Source of the DNA: Candidatus Latescibacterota bacterium | GTDB lineage: Bacteria; Latescibacterota; UBA2968; UBA8231 | NCBI GenBank assembly: GCA_016187725.1 | Contig: JACPJE010000099.1 | Coordinates: 1-64,000, forward strand | Length of the DNA stretch: 64,000 nt | Direction: 5' to 3' | Shown here: positions 25,503-35,555 of the stretch, one piece after another | Numbering within the stretch: the stretch's first letter is position 1 | Layout of the letters: the number at the start of each line of letters is the position of its first letter | The notes under the pieces: generated by a model | Seen by the model: only the letters and a program-made list of their open reading frames with translations | What the model was told of the DNA's origin: nothing | The model's database searches: none | Program-made: the position numbers and the translations under genes

Positions 25503-26047
25503 TTGCCACCTCCTGCCGGGGCTGCCTGGGGCGGGCTCTCCTGCAGCTTTTGGAGCAGTTTGTCGGTCAGGTCGTACTGGTCCGCGGCAAAGACCACGGC
25601 CCCGCCCGCCGAACCGGCGTCCAGGACAAAATCGTATCTCTCTTCCTCGGCGATGGCCTTGATGGCGGCGTTGATGCGCTCGAAGATGGGGTTGTGCAGG
25701 TCGAAGTTCTTCTTCATCAGCTCTTCCTGGGTGGCCTGGCCAAACTCCTGCAGCCTCTGCACCTCGGCCTCGTACTCGGCCTGCATTTCGGCCTTGCGGG
25801 CTTCGCTGAGCAGCATCTCCTGCTTGCGGTAATTCTCCTCCATCTGCGCCAGCTTGGCCTGGCGCGCCTCGCCCTCCTGGGTGCGCTGCTGCTGCAGCAG
25901 TTCCAGCTGCTGCTGGGCGGCCTTGATCTCGGGCAGCTGCTCCTTGAGCTGGTCGGAATTGATGAAACCGATCTTCATCTGGGCCAGGGCGCTCCCCGGC
26001 AGCAGACCCAAGGCGGCGATTAACAGGTACTGCACAGTCCGTCTCAT
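25499..26047 (-). CDS. OmpH/Skp-like periplasmic chaperone
   Basis: Signal peptide, 'MKIGFINSDQLKEQLPEIKAAQQQLELLQQQ…LQEFGQATQEELMKKNFDLHNPIFERINAAIKAIAEEERYDFVLDAG'. Confidence 0.9.
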   Translation of the reverse strand: MRRTVQYLLIAALGLLPGSALAQMKIGFINSDQLKEQLPEIKAAQQQLELLQQQRTQEGEARQAKLAQMEENYRKQEMLLSEARKAEMQAEYEAEVQRLQEFGQATQEELMKKNFDLHNPIFERINAAIKAIAEEERYDFVLDAGSAGGAVVFAADQYDLTDKLLQKLQESPPQAAPAGGGN

Positions 26048-26089
26048 AAGCTCTCCTCTGCGGTGTAGAATGCTGGTTTCCGGTCCTTA

Positions 26090-26119
26090 AAAAAATGGGG
26101 GGCGTCGCTGCACGCCCCC
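26090..26119 (-). terminator. Rho-independent terminator downstream of the SDR gene (minus)
   Basis: gggggcgt…acgccccc stem with A-run upstream on + (T-run on -). Confidence 0.75.
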
Positions 26120-26143
26120 GCTGGTCTGCTCCCCGGCCCCTGC

Positions 26144-26920
26144 TCAGGCGATGGTCCAGCCCCCGTCGACCACCAGGGTGTGGCCGGTGATCATGCTGGC
26201 CGCTTCGGAGAGCAGGAACACCACCGGCGCCGAGATCTCCTCGGGTTCGGCCAGATCCCCCCGCAAGAGATTCATGGTGCGCACCGCCTCGGCAAAGGTC
26301 TTGTTGTCCCGCATGGCCTGCTCGGCCATGGAGGAACGGGTCACCGTGGGGGCCACCCCGTTGACGCGGATCTGGTGCTTGGCCCATTCCACCGCCATGG
26401 TGCGGGTCAGGTTGATGACCCCGCCCTTGGCGCCGCTGTAGGGCCCGCGCCCCGGTGCCCCGATCACCCCGGCCTGGGAGGCGATGTTGACGATGCTGCC
26501 CCCCCCGCCCTGGGCGATGAACTGTTTCGCCGCCACCTGGCTGCAGAAGAAGACGTTCTTGAGATTGGCGTCCACGATCTGGTCGTAGAGTTCCTCGTCG
26601 TAGTCGAGGATGGGCGCCTGCTTGTTGTATCCGGCGTTGTTGACCAGCCCATCGATGCGCCCGTAGTGGGCGATTGCCGCGGCGAAGAATTCCTGGATGG
26701 AGGCCACCGAAACCACGTCGAGGCGGTGATGGAAGCACTCGCCGCCCATTTTTTTGATCTCGCCTGCCAGGCTTTCCAGTTCGCCCATGGTGCGGCTGCC
26801 CGCGGCCACCTTGGCCCCCGAGCGCACCGCGTCCAGGGCGATGGTCCGGCCAATGCCGCGACCGGCCCCGGTGACGATCACCACCTTGCCTCCTAGTTCG
26901 AATCGCGAGAGATGTCCCAC
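26144..26920 (-). CDS. SDR family oxidoreductase
   Basis: 'GKVVIVTGAGRGIGRTIALDAVRSGAKVAAGSR…VNNAGYNKQAPILDYDEELYDQIVDANLKNVFF…YSGAKGGVINLTRTMAVEWAKHQIRVNGVAP'. Confidence 0.93.
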   Translation of the reverse strand: MGHLSRFELGGKVVIVTGAGRGIGRTIALDAVRSGAKVAAGSRTMGELESLAGEIKKMGGECFHHRLDVVSVASIQEFFAAAIAHYGRIDGLVNNAGYNKQAPILDYDEELYDQIVDANLKNVFFCSQVAAKQFIAQGGGGSIVNIASQAGVIGAPGRGPYSGAKGGVINLTRTMAVEWAKHQIRVNGVAPTVTRSSMAEQAMRDNKTFAEAVRTMNLLRGDLAEPEEISAPVVFLLSEAASMITGHTLVVDGGWTIA

Positions 26921-26971
26921 GTCTGTTTCTCCTTATCCGTCCAGAAATGGTGTAAGGCACATCGCGAGCCC

Positions 26972-28144
26972 CTACGCGGCTGCGTGTTGCATGGCCCCGG
27001 CCGGGAACACCGCCACCTGCGCCTGGGTTCCATGGGCGTTTTCCAATACCCCCAGCACCTCGGGCCAGGTCTTGCAGAAGATCACCTCCGGCCCGAACTT
27101 GGCCTGGCAATCCCACTTGTTGATCCCCGGCGAAAAGACCACGGTGCGGTGCTGGGGCTTGCCCGGCCTGCCGCCCAGAGCCGTGCCCGGTCCGAACACC
27201 GAGTGCCAGCCCAGCCCTTCGGGGCAGGCAGCGCAGATGACGATGGTGGAGGTGGGTTTCAGGGGTTTTTTCGCGCTGCTGTTGAGGGGGATCAGGGCCA
27301 GGGGGGCCTGGCACAATTCCGTGTCCTTGGGGAAGGCGTTGAACACCCCGATGTCGAAGGAGTCGGGGATGCGGGTAGCGTACAGGTCCCTGCCCAGTTC
27401 GCAGCCCCGGGCAAAGGCGGCATCCGGATCACCGGCCACCAGTTCGATGATCTCCAGCTTGGGATTGAGCAGCGGATTGACGATATAGCCCAGGCCGGCC
27501 AGGCGCCCCACCTCGGAGAGGTGCTCGCGGAAGCGCTCGTGCACGTAACGGTGGTTGAGCATGATAGTCTGGTGGCCGCAGGCCCCCGGGATGAGCAGTT
27601 TGGCCCCACCCCCGAAGATCCCCCCCCTGGGGGTGATCATGCCCAGGGCGATGCGCACCTGGCAGGACATCAGGTCGCGGTTGACGAAGATCGGGGTGCC
27701 CCGGCTCGAATAGCCCAGGAATTCGAGATTCTCGTACGCGTTGTGGTTGAGCACCTGTAGCCGCTCGACGATGTCCAGGCCCACCTTCTTGATCATATCG
27801 TCCCGGGTCATGGGCCGGTGGGCGGCCAGGGCGCAGATGATCTTCACCCGGTCCTCCCCTATCCCGGCCGCGGCCAACTCCTCCAGCACGTAGGGCAGGA
27901 GCCTGAAGGCCGGCGTGGGGCGGGACAGATCGTCCACCAGGATGGCGGCCGAGGCGCGGCCCGCGGCGAACTGGCGCAGGGGGGGGGCGCCGATGGACTG
28001 GGCCAGGCGCTGGCGGATGCCCGCGTCGCCCAGGTCGGTTCCCCCCTTCATGTTGCAGATCTCCACCTGCCACGAATCGGGAAAGGTCAAAGCGAAAGGG
28101 GCCTTGCCGTACCAGGCAGCCCACGGGATCTGTACCTGGGTCAT
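26972..28144 (-). CDS. Lactate racemase N-terminal domain (DUF2088/LarA-like) protein
   Basis: 'ILVDDLSRPTPAFRLLPYVLEELAAAGIGEDRVKIICALAAHRPMTRDDMIKKVG' and 'NAYENLEFLGYSSRGTPIFVNRDLMSCQVRIALGMITPRGGIFGGGAKLLIPG'. Confidence 0.85.
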   Translation of the reverse strand: MTQVQIPWAAWYGKAPFALTFPDSWQVEICNMKGGTDLGDAGIRQRLAQSIGAPPLRQFAAGRASAAILVDDLSRPTPAFRLLPYVLEELAAAGIGEDRVKIICALAAHRPMTRDDMIKKVGLDIVERLQVLNHNAYENLEFLGYSSRGTPIFVNRDLMSCQVRIALGMITPRGGIFGGGAKLLIPGACGHQTIMLNHRYVHERFREHLSEVGRLAGLGYIVNPLLNPKLEIIELVAGDPDAAFARGCELGRDLYATRIPDSFDIGVFNAFPKDTELCQAPLALIPLNSSAKKPLKPTSTIVICAACPEGLGWHSVFGPGTALGGRPGKPQHRTVVFSPGINKWDCQAKFGPEVIFCKTWPEVLGVLENAHGTQAQVAVFPAGAMQHAAA

Positions 28145-28234
28145 ATCCTCCTCCTTCTCATTGCAGGCCCAAGCGGCGCAGGTGCTTCAGGCTTATGCCG
28201 AGGTTTTCCAATATAGAAGCGCCCTCCTGCAGCG

Positions 28235-29464
28235 TCAATGTCGCCGCCCCCTGGCCGCGAACCCGGGCAGCAGGGCCAGCGTCCCCGCCGTGGCCAGCAG
28301 CGCGCCCACCGTCATCACGCCCACCACCAGGGGCGCCCCCCAGGAGGCGGCCATGGCCCCGCTCTGCAGCCGGCCCAGCGGTCCGGTGCCGATGGCCAGG
28401 ACCACGGCCCCCATGGCCCGGCTGCGCATCTCATCGGTGGCCTCCACCAGGGTGATGGCGCTCTGCATGACGCTGAAGCCGGCCTGACCCAGCCCGGAGA
28501 GCACCAGCAGCGCCAAAGACAGGTAGAACGAGGACGAACAGGAGAACCCCACGATCCCCGCGCAGGCCAGGGCCGAGCCGCCGCCGAAGAGCCATTCGTT
28601 GCTCCACCACCGTCGGCTCTGGTTCACCGCCAGCAGTCCGACCAGGGTCCCTACCCCATTGGCCGCTGCCAGCAGCCCCAGTCCCATGGGCCCCTGCCCC
28701 AGCACATCGCGGGCAAAGACCGGCAGCAGCCCCTGGAAGGGAAAGGCCCAGGAGTTCATGATGGCGGTGATCAGCACCACCCCGAAGATGCGCGGCTGGC
28801 GGCGCACATAGCCCAACCCCTCCCCGATCTGCGCCCAGGAGCTGCGCAGCCCACCCGGGGCTACCGGGGCCCTGGAGCTGGTCTGCATCGCCGTCACCAG
28901 CAACACTCCCAGCCCCCCCAGGCAGGCGAGGGCCACCAGGCCGCCCTGGATGCCGATGACCGCCAGCAGGCTGCCGGCGCCCAGCGGTCCCAGGATGCGC
29001 GTCAGTCCCTGGATGATGTTCTCCAGCATCATGGCCTCCACCACCCGGGTCTTGCCCACCAGGTCGGGCACCAAGGCCCGGCGCGTGGGCCAATCCACGG
29101 CCCAGCCGGCCCCATTGGTCAGGGCCACCAGGGCCAGGTGCCAGTATTCCAGGTGGCCCTGCCAGGCCAGCAGGACCAGCAACCCGTACCCGGCGGTGCT
29201 GCCCATCTGGGCGCCCAGGATCAGCGATCTGCGGTCGAAGCGGTCGGTGATGGCGGCGCTGAAGGGTCCCAGAAAGAGCAGGGGGATGGAGCGGAAGAAA
29301 CCCAGCAGCGCCACCCACCAGGCCGAGTCCGTCAGTTCGAGGGCCAGCCAGCCGAAGACCACCTGCTCGGTCCACATGGCCTGCCACCACAGCCCGTTGG
29401 CCAGCCACAGGAGGAGGAACTCCCGGTTCTTCAGCGGCGCCAGGCCCTCCCAGCGCTGGCTCAT
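28235..29464 (-). CDS. MFS transporter
   Basis: 12-TM-type protein 'REFLLLWLANGLWWQAMWTEQVVFGWLALELTDSAWWVALLGFFRSIPLLFLGPFSAAITDRFDRRSLIL'. Confidence 0.88.
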   Translation of the reverse strand: MSQRWEGLAPLKNREFLLLWLANGLWWQAMWTEQVVFGWLALELTDSAWWVALLGFFRSIPLLFLGPFSAAITDRFDRRSLILGAQMGSTAGYGLLVLLAWQGHLEYWHLALVALTNGAGWAVDWPTRRALVPDLVGKTRVVEAMMLENIIQGLTRILGPLGAGSLLAVIGIQGGLVALACLGGLGVLLVTAMQTSSRAPVAPGGLRSSWAQIGEGLGYVRRQPRIFGVVLITAIMNSWAFPFQGLLPVFARDVLGQGPMGLGLLAAANGVGTLVGLLAVNQSRRWWSNEWLFGGGSALACAGIVGFSCSSSFYLSLALLVLSGLGQAGFSVMQSAITLVEATDEMRSRAMGAVVLAIGTGPLGRLQSGAMAASWGAPLVVGVMTVGALLATAGTLALLPGFAARGRRH

Positions 29465-29541
29465 GCCCGGCCTTCCCCTTTGGCCCGGATCTGGAACTGC
29501 CCGTATATTTCACCGCGCATGCCTAGCCAGAGGAGGAGGAG

Positions 29542-30000
29542 ATGTCCGCCGAGGAAAAACTCGCCCAACTGGGTCTGGTACTCCCCGAACCGCCCCAGCC
29601 GGCCGGGGCCTACACCCGCGCCGTGCGCTGGGGAGAGCTGATCTTCGTGGCCGGCCAGCTGCCCCTGGAGCAGGGCCGCATCCGCTATGCGGGCAGGGTG
29701 GGTGCCGATTTGAGCGTGGAGGAAGGCTATGCGGCTGCCCGGCTTTGCGCCCTCAATGGCCTGAGCGTACTCAAGGCCGAAGCTGGGGGCTTGGAGCGGG
29801 TCGCCCGCATCCTGAGGCTGGGGGGGTTTGTCAGTTCTGCCGAGGATTTCACCGACCAGGCCAAGGTGGTCAACGGCGCTTCCGAATTGTTCAGTGCCGT
29901 GCTGGGCCAGCGGGGCGTTCACGCCCGGCTGGCCGTGGGGGTGAGCCAGCTGCCCCTGGGGGCGGCCGTGGAATTGGAGATCATCGCGGCTCTGGGCTGA
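29542..30000 (+). CDS. RidA family protein
   Basis: 'MSAEEKLAQLGLVLPEPPQPAGAYTRAVRWGELIFVAGQLPLEQGRIRYAGRVGADLSVEEGYAAARLCALNGLSVLKAE'. Confidence 0.92.
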   Translation: MSAEEKLAQLGLVLPEPPQPAGAYTRAVRWGELIFVAGQLPLEQGRIRYAGRVGADLSVEEGYAAARLCALNGLSVLKAEAGGLERVARILRLGGFVSSAEDFTDQAKVVNGASELFSAVLGQRGVHARLAVGVSQLPLGAAVELEIIAALG

Positions 30001-31891
30001 GCTGCTCCACCGCCGGCGCCACGCTTGCTCCGTTCGGGGTTTCGTCCACTTTTTCCGGGGGAGCTGCCTCGGGCGGGGTTTCCGGCTTGAGCAGCCGGCG
30101 CAACTCCTCCCCTTCCATGGTCTCCTTTTCCCAGAGGACTTGCACTACGCGCTCCAGCACCTCGCGGTGCTCCCCGAGCAGGTGCTTGGCCCGTTCATAG
30201 CTGCTGGCGATGATCTGCCGCACCTCGGCGTCGATCTGCCTGGCAGTGTCCTCGCTGTAGTTGCGATCAGTCGCCGGCATGCCCAGGAAGTGGGGATGCC
30301 TTTCCTCGCGGTGGGAGACCAGGCCCAGTTCCTGGCTCATGCCGTATTCCTTGACCATGTTCTCGGCGATCTGGGTGGCCCGCTGCAGATCGTTGGCCGC
30401 CCCGGTGGAAACCTCGCCAAAGACGATCTCCTCGGAAGCCCTGCCCGCCAGCAGGGCACAGGCATTGTCGAGCAGTTCCTCTTTGGTCATCAGATAGCGG
30501 TCTTCGGTGGGCATGTTCATGGTGTAGCCCAGCGCCGCCACCCCGCGCGGGATGATGGAGATCTTGATCACCGGGTTGGCGTGGGTCAGCACTTCGCCGG
30601 CAATGGCGTGGCCCGCCTCGTGATAGGCGACGATGCGCCTTTCCTTTTCGTTGAGCACCCGGCTCTTGCGCTGCAACCCCGCCACGGCCCTTTCCACGGC
30701 TTCGGCCAGTTCGTCCTTGGAGATCTCCTGTTTGCCGCGCCGGGCTGCCAGCAGGGCTGCTTCGTTGATCAAATTGGCCAGATCGGCCCCGGCAAAACCC
30801 GGCGTGCGCAACGCCAGATCGTGCAAATTCGCATCGGCCGCCAGCTTGACCCCGCGGGCGTGGATCTTGAGGATGGCCTCGCGGCCCTTTTTATCCGGCC
30901 GGTCCACGGTCACCATGCGGTCGAAGCGGCCTGGCCGCAGCAGGGCCGGGTCGAGGATCTCGGGCCGGTTGGTGGCCCCCATCAGGATGATGCCGACGTT
31001 GGTGTCGAAGCCGTCCAGTTCGGCCAGCAGTTGGTTGAGGGTCTGCTCCCTTTCGTCGTGCCCGCCAAAGGAACTGATCCCGCGCGCCTTGCCCAGGGCG
31101 TCCAACTCGTCGATGAAGATGATGGCCGGGGCGTGTTTCTTGGCCTGTTCAAAGAGGTCGCGCACCCGGGCCGCCCCCACCCCGACGAACATCTCGACGA
31201 AGTCAGAGCCGGTCAGCGAGAAGAAGGGCACCCCGGCCTCCCCGGCCACGGCCTTGGCCAGCAGGGTCTTGCCGGTGCCCGGCGAGCCGACCAGCAGCAC
31301 CCCGCGGGGGATGCGGCCCCCCAGGGCCTGGAAACGGGCCGGGGTCTTGAGAAACTCGACCACCTCCTGGAGTTCTTCCTTGGCTTCGTCGATGCCGGCC
31401 ACGTCTTCAAAGGTGATGCCAGTCCCCTTCTCCATGTAGACCTTGGCCTTGCTCTTGCCGATGGACATCAGGCCCCCCGATCCGCCTCCCAGGCGGCGGG
31501 CCATGAACATCCAGATGCCCACGAAGAAAACCGCGGGCAGGATCCACGAGAGCAGGGTGGTCAGCCAGGTGCTTTCCTGGGCGCCGTTGATCTCCACGCC
31601 ATTGGCCATCAGCACCTGGACCAGTTCGGCGTCCTCCACCCGGGTGGTCACAAAGCCGCCTTCGGGAGGGCGGAATTTGCCGCTGATGGTCTCGGTGCCG
31701 ATCACCACCTCGGCCACCTTGCCCTCGGCCACCTTTTTCCGGAACTGGCTGTAGGGGATGTTATCCGGCGGATTGCCCAGGTAATTGTGCATGAAGAGGA
31801 AGAGCAACACGGTGAGGATGGTATAGGCGATGGTCAGGTGGGTTTTCTTGTCTACTTTCATCGCAATGCCCGCGTGGCTCGGTATCGTCAT
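29981..31891 (-). CDS. ftsH: ATP-dependent zinc metalloprotease FtsH
   Basis: '[72 protein letters not shown]', '[12 protein letters not shown]' zinc site. Confidence 0.98.
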   Translation of the reverse strand: MTIPSHAGIAMKVDKKTHLTIAYTILTVLLFLFMHNYLGNPPDNIPYSQFRKKVAEGKVAEVVIGTETISGKFRPPEGGFVTTRVEDAELVQVLMANGVEINGAQESTWLTTLLSWILPAVFFVGIWMFMARRLGGGSGGLMSIGKSKAKVYMEKGTGITFEDVAGIDEAKEELQEVVEFLKTPARFQALGGRIPRGVLLVGSPGTGKTLLAKAVAGEAGVPFFSLTGSDFVEMFVGVGAARVRDLFEQAKKHAPAIIFIDELDALGKARGISSFGGHDEREQTLNQLLAELDGFDTNVGIILMGATNRPEILDPALLRPGRFDRMVTVDRPDKKGREAILKIHARGVKLAADANLHDLALRTPGFAGADLANLINEAALLAARRGKQEISKDELAEAVERAVAGLQRKSRVLNEKERRIVAYHEAGHAIAGEVLTHANPVIKISIIPRGVAALGYTMNMPTEDRYLMTKEELLDNACALLAGRASEEIVFGEVSTGAANDLQRATQIAENMVKEYGMSQELGLVSHREERHPHFLGMPATDRNYSEDTARQIDAEVRQIIASSYERAKHLLGEHREVLERVVQVLWEKETMEGEELRRLLKPETPPEAAPPEKVDETPNGASVAPAVEQLSPEPR

Positions 31892-31956
31892 TCAGGTACA
31901 AGTTGTTAAGGAAAAGTACACTTCGCTCTAGTTGTGGTCAAGGATGGGAACCCAAA

Positions 31957-31988
31957 CAAAAAGCCGCACACCCCTCTGGGTGCGCGGC
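31957..31988 (-). terminator. Rho-independent terminator (minus)
   Basis: gccgcacaccc-ctct-gggtgcgcggc with AAAAA upstream on +. Confidence 0.75.
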
Positions 31989-32011
31989 TGCCTGCTGAAC
32001 TCTGTGGAGTC

Positions 32012-32158
32012 CTACTCGCTATCACCTTCTTCGGTTGAGGGCAGGGCGGCCAGGAGTTCGCCGATGATCTCCCAGGTCAGCGGGCGGCCCAGCACCACAA
32101 AGCCCGCGGATACGAACGCGGCGAGTTCGCCCTCGCTGAGCACCGGCTCTTCAGTCAT
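32012..32158 (-). CDS. Small hypothetical protein (48 aa)
   Basis: Minus strand MTEEPVLSEGELAAFVSAGFVVLGRPLTWEIIGELLAALPSTEEGDSE-stop; start abuts the methyltransferase stop; terminator immediately downstream. Below the ORF track's apparent length cutoff. Confidence 0.5.
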   Translation of the reverse strand: MTEEPVLSEGELAAFVSAGFVVLGRPLTWEIIGELLAALPSTEEGDSE

Positions 32159-32970
32159 GATATCGGTCTTTTCTGCGGCACAGGGGCACCGCGCTTGCGA
32201 GCCACGTAAAACCGCTCGCCATCCTCAAAATGCCCGGGAAACCCCCACTCCCTCCGCGTCTCCAGGCGCTGGCGGGTATTGAAGTAGACCAGTTCGAACC
32301 CCTGGGCACGCAAGAGCCTTTTCCAGGTGGAAGGGGGCAGGATCTGCAGATACTTGGCCTCCTCCCACTCGTCGTCGATGAAGCGCTCCCCCAGCTCCAG
32401 CTCCCGCACCGGCCAGCCTGCCCGTCCCAGACACAGGCGCACAAAGGCCAGGAAGCGGTACGGGGCGAAGTAGTTCAAGGCAAAGAGGGAGTGCGTGGAG
32501 AAGATGAAGCGCCCCTCCGCCTCGAGCACGCGCCATACCTCCGCCAAAGCCTGCTTCTTGCCCTGGATGCCGGGCAGCAGTTCGAGGCCGTTATAGGCGC
32601 AGAGCACCACCTCAAAACTCTCTGCCTGCAGTTCCAGGTCCATGGCATCCATGACCTGGAACTCCACCTTCACGCCGGCCATCTGGGCCTGGAGCCGGGC
32701 GGCCTCGATCATGGCCCGGCTCAGGTCCACCCCCACCACCTCCAGCCCCAGTTCGGCCAGGGCGATGGCGCAGCGGCCGGCCCCGCAGCCCAGGTCCAGG
32801 ATACGGGCCTGGTCAGGGATGTGTTCGAGGGCCAGGATCTCCTCTGCCGGCCACAACCCCACCGTGGTGTAGCGGGCCACCACCAGCGGCTGTTCGTAGC
32901 TGTTGCGCACCAATTCCCTGAGCAGCTGGATCCGGCGTTCCCCATCCGGCGGTGCTGTTTTCGCCCGCAT
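32155..32970 (-). CDS. Class I SAM-dependent methyltransferase
   Basis: 'ARILDLGCGAGRCAIALAELGLEVVGVDLSRAMIEAARLQAQMAGVKVEFQVMDAMDLEL'. Confidence 0.92.
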   Translation of the reverse strand: MRAKTAPPDGERRIQLLRELVRNSYEQPLVVARYTTVGLWPAEEILALEHIPDQARILDLGCGAGRCAIALAELGLEVVGVDLSRAMIEAARLQAQMAGVKVEFQVMDAMDLELQAESFEVVLCAYNGLELLPGIQGKKQALAEVWRVLEAEGRFIFSTHSLFALNYFAPYRFLAFVRLCLGRAGWPVRELELGERFIDDEWEEAKYLQILPPSTWKRLLRAQGFELVYFNTRQRLETRREWGFPGHFEDGERFYVARKRGAPVPQKRPIS

Positions 32971-32971
32971 C

Positions 32972-34180
32972 TCAGGCCAGCAGCCCGGGGGTTTCGAGGA
33001 TCTCCTTGAGGCGCTGCAAAAAACGGGCGGCCAGGGCGCCGTCCACCACCCGGTGGTCAGCCGCCAGATTCAAGGTCAGACAGGGCCGCGCCGCCAGGGC
33101 GTCGTTTTCGAGCGCCACCACCCTTTTTTCCATGGCGCCCACCGCCAGGATGGCCACCTGGGGCGGGTTGATGATGGCGGTGAAGTGCGATACCCCAAAC
33201 ATCCCCAGGTTGGAGAGGGTGAAGGTGCCCCCGCTCAGATCGTCGATTTTCAGCTTTCCATGCCGGGCTGCGTCGACCAGTCTGGCGCTCTGGGTGGCGA
33301 TCTCTTCGATGCTCAACTGATCCGCCCGGCGCACCACCGGCACCAGCAACCCCTGAGGGGTGTCCGCGGCGATGCCGATGTTCACCTCGCCCATCAGCCG
33401 CACCCCCTCGCTTTCGAGGGCGCTGTTCAGGCGGGGGAACTCGACCAGGGCCTTGGCCAGGGCTTTGACGATCAGGTCGTTATAGGAGATCTTCCGGCCC
33501 TGCAGGCGGTACCCTTCGCGGAACTGCTGCAGCCACACCCCCGACACTTCCATGAAGACGTGGATATGGGGGATCTGCTGGTAGCTGGCGGTAAGCCGCT
33601 GGCCGGTGACTTGCTGCGCCCTGGTGAGCTTGAGCAGGGCGCCGGCACCGGCGGGCACCGGCTGCGCTTCCGGGGTGATCACCGGTACCTGGGCTGGAGT
33701 CCTGGCCAGATAAGCGCGCACATCCTCGCTGACTACCCGTCCCGCCGGGCCGCTGCCGGCCAGCTGCCCCAGGTCCAGCCCGCGCTCCTGGGCCATCTTG
33801 CGCGCCTTGGGCGAGGCCCGGTGCTTGGGGCGCGCACCGAAGGGGGCGGAAGCCGGCGAGGGGGTGGACTGGGAGGCAGCCGGGGTTTCCTCAGCGACCA
33901 CTGGTGCAGGGGGCCCCCCCAACAGGGCCTCGATGTTCTCCCCGAGGGCCCCGATGATGCCGATGGGGGTGGAGACCGGCACTTCTTCCCCGGCCGGCAC
34001 CAGGATCTTGCGCAACACCCCGCTGGCCTGGGCCTCCACCTCCATGGTGACCTTGTCGGTGACCACCTCGAGCAGGGGCTTGCCTTTGACCACTGCCTCT
34101 CCCTCGGCCACCAGCCAGGAGCCGACGGTGCCCTTCTCCATGGTGAGCCCCAGCTTGGGCATGACAACTTCAGTAGCCAT
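32972..34180 (-). CDS. Dihydrolipoamide acyltransferase (E2) of a 2-oxoacid dehydrogenase complex
   Basis: Lipoyl domain 'DKVTMEVEAQASGVL', PSBD 'SPKARKMAQERGLDLGQLAGSGPAGRVVSEDVRAYL', catalytic 'LNLAADHRVVDGALAARFL'. Confidence 0.95.
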   Translation of the reverse strand: MATEVVMPKLGLTMEKGTVGSWLVAEGEAVVKGKPLLEVVTDKVTMEVEAQASGVLRKILVPAGEEVPVSTPIGIIGALGENIEALLGGPPAPVVAEETPAASQSTPSPASAPFGARPKHRASPKARKMAQERGLDLGQLAGSGPAGRVVSEDVRAYLARTPAQVPVITPEAQPVPAGAGALLKLTRAQQVTGQRLTASYQQIPHIHVFMEVSGVWLQQFREGYRLQGRKISYNDLIVKALAKALVEFPRLNSALESEGVRLMGEVNIGIAADTPQGLLVPVVRRADQLSIEEIATQSARLVDAARHGKLKIDDLSGGTFTLSNLGMFGVSHFTAIINPPQVAILAVGAMEKRVVALENDALAARPCLTLNLAADHRVVDGALAARFLQRLKEILETPGLLA

Positions 34181-34215
34181 ACAACCTTTCTATCGACTGG
34201 CCCGTCCCTGGTGTT

Positions 34216-34428
34216 TCATTTCCTCTTCTTGCGCTGCTTCTGCCTGCCCGACCCCTCGGTCTGGTTAGCGGGCCCTTCCGCCCTGGCCGCTTCCGGGCCC
34301 CCCAGCTCCTCCTGAGACGGGCTGCCCCCCTGGACCAACTTGTGGTAGAGCACGCTCCCCCAGATAATCACCAGGCCGATGATCGAGACGATCATGATGG
34401 TGCGGTCGGGTTCGACCATCTCTTCCAT
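34216..34428 (-). CDS. Small single-TM hypothetical protein
   Basis: 70 aa, 'DRTIMIVSIIGLVIIWGSVLYHKLVQGG' TM followed by a basic tail. Confidence 0.55.
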   Translation of the reverse strand: MEEMVEPDRTIMIVSIIGLVIIWGSVLYHKLVQGGSPSQEELGGPEAARAEGPANQTEGSGRQKQRKKRK

Positions 34429-34479
34429 GCTCCCCTCCTGTGTTTCTGCCGCGTTTGGGATGCTGATTCGAGCATACTT

Positions 34480-35544
34480 TCAGCGGGCGCCTTCGGCGAG
34501 CGCCTCTTCCAAGAGCCGGGCGATCTGGGGAATGCCCACCGAGCGCAAATCGCCGGCCTGGAGCACCTTCACCCACCGGGAATCCGGGTGAATCCAGCGC
34601 CGAGGATCCTCGGCAAAGATCCCCACCACCGGCACCTGCATGCCCCTGGCCAGGTGGAGCAATTCGGTATTGCAGGCGATCAGGGCCCGGCAGTTGGCCA
34701 GCAACGCCAGACTTCCCGCCAGGTCGTCCTGGCCGAAGGGCAGGATGCGGTTGCCATGGCTCTTGTGGAGGAAGTTGAGCTGGCGCTGTTCAGCAGCAGA
34801 GAAAAAGAGCACCGGGCGCACCCCGCGCTCGATGACCCGGCCCACCAACTCGTCGAGTTGCCGCTGGCTCAGCCCCTGCCCTTCTCCTCCGGACAGGTCC
34901 ACACCGATGGCATACCGGGAATTCTCCTCATCCAGGTACCGGCTGCGGGCCTGGGCCACGCGTTCTGCTTCCACTGCCCAGCGGGTCTCTGCCAGTTCCT
35001 CCAAACCGATCAGGCGGAGCAAACCCAGATACTGGTCGCCCTCGTAGATCTCGGTGGCTTTGGAAACCACTTCGATGTTGAAGGGCTTCAGTCCCGGACG
35101 GCTGAAACCCAGGCGTATGCGCGCCCCGCAGCAGCCGCACAACCAGGCCAGACGAAAGCTGCAGTCGGCCCCCAGGCAGATGGCCAGGTCGAAGCCCTCG
35201 TCTCTCAGTTGCTGGCGCACTTTCAGCGTTTCGGGACTGCCCACCGAACGCCCCAGGGAACAGGTCACCACCTCGTCGGCAAAGGGCAACTGACGGGCGA
35301 TGCCCCCCTTGCCCTCGTCCACCAGGAGCGAAATACGGGCGCGCGGATAGCGCTGCCGCACGGCCCGGCAGACCGGCGCCCCGATCACCAGTCCTCCCAC
35401 CCGGTCGTTGGGGACCACCAGGATTTTGGCGGCCCCCTCCAACTCCTTGAAGACGTCGAAGGCCTCGCCAGGCTGGGGCTCCTCCTGCTGCCACCACCCC
35501 GCCGCCCGCTCCCAGAGCGAGCCTTTGAGCCATGTAGCCTTCAC
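34480..35544 (-). CDS. Glycosyltransferase family 9 (heptosyltransferase-like)
   Basis: 'KILVVPNDRVGGLVIGAPVCRAVRQRYPRARISLLVDEG…IGVDLSGGEGQGLSQRQLDELVGRVIERGVRPVLFFSAAEQRQLNFL'. Confidence 0.85.
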   Translation of the reverse strand: MKATWLKGSLWERAAGWWQQEEPQPGEAFDVFKELEGAAKILVVPNDRVGGLVIGAPVCRAVRQRYPRARISLLVDEGKGGIARQLPFADEVVTCSLGRSVGSPETLKVRQQLRDEGFDLAICLGADCSFRLAWLCGCCGARIRLGFSRPGLKPFNIEVVSKATEIYEGDQYLGLLRLIGLEELAETRWAVEAERVAQARSRYLDEENSRYAIGVDLSGGEGQGLSQRQLDELVGRVIERGVRPVLFFSAAEQRQLNFLHKSHGNRILPFGQDDLAGSLALLANCRALIACNTELLHLARGMQVPVVGIFAEDPRRWIHPDSRWVKVLQAGDLRSVGIPQIARLLEEALAEGAR

Positions 35545-35555
35545 CCCTGCCGCAC

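Noticed and set aside
24681-27314. 877-aa minus-strand ORF spanning the AKR, OmpH and SDR genes
   Set aside because: Out-of-frame reading across three well-supported genes on both strands.
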